NCBI RefSeq assembly: GCF_013340205.1
Contig: NZ_BJTG01000008.1
Location: 124,001-188,000, forward strand
DNA from: Anaeromyxobacter diazotrophicus
GTDB taxonomy: Bacteria; Myxococcota; Myxococcia; Myxococcales; Anaeromyxobacteraceae
Direction of reading: 5' to 3'
Length of the DNA stretch: 64,000 nucleotides
Shown here: in pieces, positions 62,300 through 64,000 of the stretch
How the letters are laid out: every line of letters begins with the position of its first letter
Numbering within the stretch: the first letter of the stretch is position 1
Translations under genes and position numbers: made by a program
The notes under the pieces: model-generated
Database searches by the model: none
The model's input: the letters and a program-made list of their open reading frames with translations, nothing else
Told to the model about the DNA's origin: nothing

Positions 62300-63262
62300 C
62301 TACTCCAGCAGCGCCGCCCCGATCACGCCGGCGTCGTCGCCCAGGAAGGCGCGCTCCAGCGTGAGCCCGACCAGGGCGCTGCGGGAGACCCGCGCCTGGA
62401 ACACCTCGTCCACCCGCCGGCGCAGGTCGGGACAGCCGAGGAGGACGCCGCCGCCCAGGATGACGCGGGCGGGGTTGAGCAGGGTCACCACCGAGGCGAT
62501 GGCGTTGCCGAGCAGGTCCGCCACCTCCTCCCACAGCGCACAGGCGTAGGGATCGCCCTGCACGCAGGCCTCGTCGATCACGCTGGCGGAGAGCCGCGAC
62601 AGGTCGCCCTGCAGCAGCGCGCCGAGGCGCGAGCTCGCCCCGGCCGCGAGCTCCTCGCGGACCCGCGCCGCGAGGTTCATGCCGCTCGTGTACGCCTCCA
62701 GGCAGCCCAGCTCGCCGCAGCCGCAGCGGCGGGGCGCGGTGCTGGCGCGCGACGGGCGCACCTTGACGTGCCCGAGCTCGCCCGCCACGCCCCGGTGCCC
62801 GTCGTGCAGCCGCCCGCCCAGGATGAGGCCCGAGCCGACGCCCGAGCCCACGAACACCAGCACCGCGTCGTCCACCCCGCGCGCGGCCCCGAACCGGCGC
62901 TCGCCCCAGGCCGCCGCCGAGAGGTCGTTCGCGATGCGCACCTTGGCGCCGAGGCGCTCCTCGAGCAGCTCCCCCAGCGGCACGTCGCGCCAGCCCAGGT
63001 TCGGCGCGTTGAGCACGACCCCGGTGCGCCCCAGGCACTGCCCCGCCACCCCCACGCCCACCCGGCCGAAGGTGCGCGCCGCGTCCCCGGCGCCTTCCAG
63101 CGCCGCCGCCACGGCGTGCGCGACCGTCTCGACCACCGCCGCCGGCGAGCGATCCCGGTGCGGCTCCTTGTGGGAGGCGACGATCTCGCCCGAGTCGCGG
63201 TCCACCACCGCCGCGCGGGCGTTGGTGCCGCCGAGATCCACCCCGAGCGCGCGCGCCGCCAT
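62300..63262 (-). CDS. ROK family sugar kinase (glucokinase-like)
   Basis: 320 aa. ATP loop VDLGGTNARAAVVD (8-21), GAGVAGQ-type turn, GVGSGLILGG, the catalytic AGELGHVKV segment and the zinc site CGCGELGCLEAY that defines ROK kinases. It phosphorylates a hexose, probably glucose; the exact sugar is not certain. The next gene on the minus strand upstream, a phosphohexomutase, ends 11 bp before its start, so both serve sugar-phosphate supply. Confidence 0.9.
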   Translation of the reverse strand: MAARALGVDLGGTNARAAVVDRDSGEIVASHKEPHRDRSPAAVVETVAHAVAAALEGAGDAARTFGRVGVGVAGQCLGRTGVVLNAPNLGWRDVPLGELLEERLGAKVRIANDLSAAAWGERRFGAARGVDDAVLVFVGSGVGSGLILGGRLHDGHRGVAGELGHVKVRPSRASTAPRRCGCGELGCLEAYTSGMNLAARVREELAAGASSRLGALLQGDLSRLSASVIDEACVQGDPYACALWEEVADLLGNAIASVVTLLNPARVILGGGVLLGCPDLRRRVDEVFQARVSRSALVGLTLERAFLGDDAGVIGAALLE

Positions 63263-63273
63263 GGCCGGCGCTC

Positions 63274-64000
63274 CTAGGCGCCCACCTCGCGGCCGAGCGC
63301 CTGCACGCGCTCGGTGACGAGCTGCTCGATCTCGCGGAGCCGCTGCGCGCTGGTCGCCTCGAAGCGCAGCACGAGCAGCGGCTGCGTGTTGGAGGCGCGC
63401 ACCAGGCCCCAGCCGTCGGGGAAGGTGATCCGCACCCCGTCCACGGTGACCGTCTCGTAGCGCGCGGAGAACCAGGCCTGCGCCCGCCGGACCACCTCGA
63501 ACTTCTTCTCCTCCGGGCAGTCCATCCGGATCTCGGGTGAGGCGAAGGTCTCGGGCAGGTCGGCCAGCAGCGAGGAGAGCGGCGCGTCCGTCCGGCTCAG
63601 GAGCTCGAGGAGGCGCCCCGACGCGTAGATGCCGTCGTCGAAGCCGAACCAGCGGTTGGCGAAGAAGATGTGCCCGCTCATCTCGCCGGCGAGGAGCGCG
63701 CCCGCCTCCTTCATCTTCGCCTTGATGAGGCTGTGGCCCGCCCGCCACATGATGGGACGCCCGCCCTTGCGCGCGATGTCGTCGTAGAGGTTCATCGAGC
63801 ACTTCACCTCCCCGACGATGGCGGCGCCGGGGTTCTCCTCCAGCAGGGCGCGCGAGAAGAGGACCATGAGCTGGTCGCCCCAGAGCACGTTCCCGCGCTC
63901 GTCCACCGCGCCCACCCGGTCGGCGTCGCCGTCGTAGGCGATGCCCACGTCCGCCTTCACCTCCAGCACCTTCCGCCGCAGCGGCTCGAGGTTCTTCTCG
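63274..64000 (-). CDS. Phosphomannomutase/phosphoglucomutase, C-terminal part (runs off the right edge)
   Basis: About 241 residues of an alpha-D-phosphohexomutase; the N-terminus lies beyond the window. ADVGIAYDGDADRVGAVDERGN contains the metal loop DGDADR, GEMSGHIFF is the sugar-binding loop, and the C-terminal RASNTQPLLVLRFEA is the phosphate-binding loop. It interconverts hexose-1- and 6-phosphates. The N-terminal catalytic phosphoserine is outside the window. Confidence 0.92.
   Translation of the reverse strand, partial: EKNLEPLRRKVLEVKADVGIAYDGDADRVGAVDERGNVLWGDQLMVLFSRALLEENPGAAIVGEVKCSMNLYDDIARKGGRPIMWRAGHSLIKAKMKEAGALLAGEMSGHIFFANRWFGFDDGIYASGRLLELLSRTDAPLSSLLADLPETFASPEIRMDCPEEKKFEVVRRAQAWFSARYETVTVDGVRITFPDGWGLVRASNTQPLLVLRFEATSAQRLREIEQLVTERVQALGREVGA

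Overview
The DNA is very GC-rich (about 75%), has strongly biased third codon positions, many GTG starts and many 4-bp ATGA/GTGA gene overlaps. It encodes multihaem c-type cytochromes with a porin, a CoA-type activase/dehydratase fusion, POTRA/TamB outer-membrane assembly proteins and an encapsulated-ferritin homologue. Together these suggest a Gram-negative, metal-respiring member of the Myxococcota close to Anaeromyxobacter; the genus is an inference from gene content, not a database match. No rRNA, tRNA, CRISPR array or transposase was found.

Layout. 0-6.8 kb: LemA protein, a small Cys-rich protein, a four-helix-bundle (23S-IVP type) gene inside unusual repeats, a 1443-aa tandem activase/2-hydroxyacyl-CoA dehydratase-like protein and a single-domain response regulator. 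6.9-14.7 kb: a structured leader, then five translationally overlapping genes: an inner-membrane Fe-S/flavin/cytochrome-b-like oxidoreductase, 20-haem, 10-haem and 11-haem c-type cytochromes, and a beta-barrel porin. This is a probable porin-cytochrome conduit carrying electrons from the inner membrane to the cell surface. 14.8-22.6 kb: a stand-alone encapsulated ferritin, a GT2 glycosyltransferase, and an almost complete shikimate/tyrosine operon (tyrA-aroA-aroE-aroC-aroK-aroB-aroQ). 22.6-26.1 kb: housekeeping genes (DUF1648 membrane protein, HIT protein, D-aminoacyl-tRNA deacylase, arginine N-succinyltransferase-like protein, nitrilase-like hydrolase).

26.1-34.2 kb: a branched-chain-amino-acid-type ABC importer (livG, livH, livM, livK, livF) with a long-chain-type acyl-CoA synthetase inside it and a divergent PaaK-like ligase after it; this probably imports an organic acid and activates it to a CoA thioester. 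34.4-43.6 kb: POTRA/beta-barrel protein, serine dehydratase, Tag glycosylase, a small barrel protein, argC-argB divergent from an M20 peptidase, an exported transglutaminase-like protein and DedA. 43.8-49.1 kb: a small membrane protein, two polytopic membrane proteins (GT87/DUF2029-like and YfhO-like) and ahcY. 49.2-56.6 kb: TamB, a TamA/BamA-like protein with a lipobox, and a SprT-like metalloprotease. 57.2-64 kb: an NFACT/RqcH-like protein, a 32-aa histone-H1-like peptide, exbB-exbD-tonB behind a recognisable sigma70-type promoter, a PAS histidine kinase, a ROK sugar kinase and the C-terminal part of a phosphomannomutase/phosphoglucomutase that runs off the right edge.

Non-coding structure worth attention: CGACCN hexamer tracts in three places (two orientations), a 38-bp palindromic element in three intergenic gaps, a perfect 14-bp hairpin hiding the ribosome site and start codon of the four-helix-bundle gene, and a leader RNA with competing pairings in front of the electron-conduit operon.
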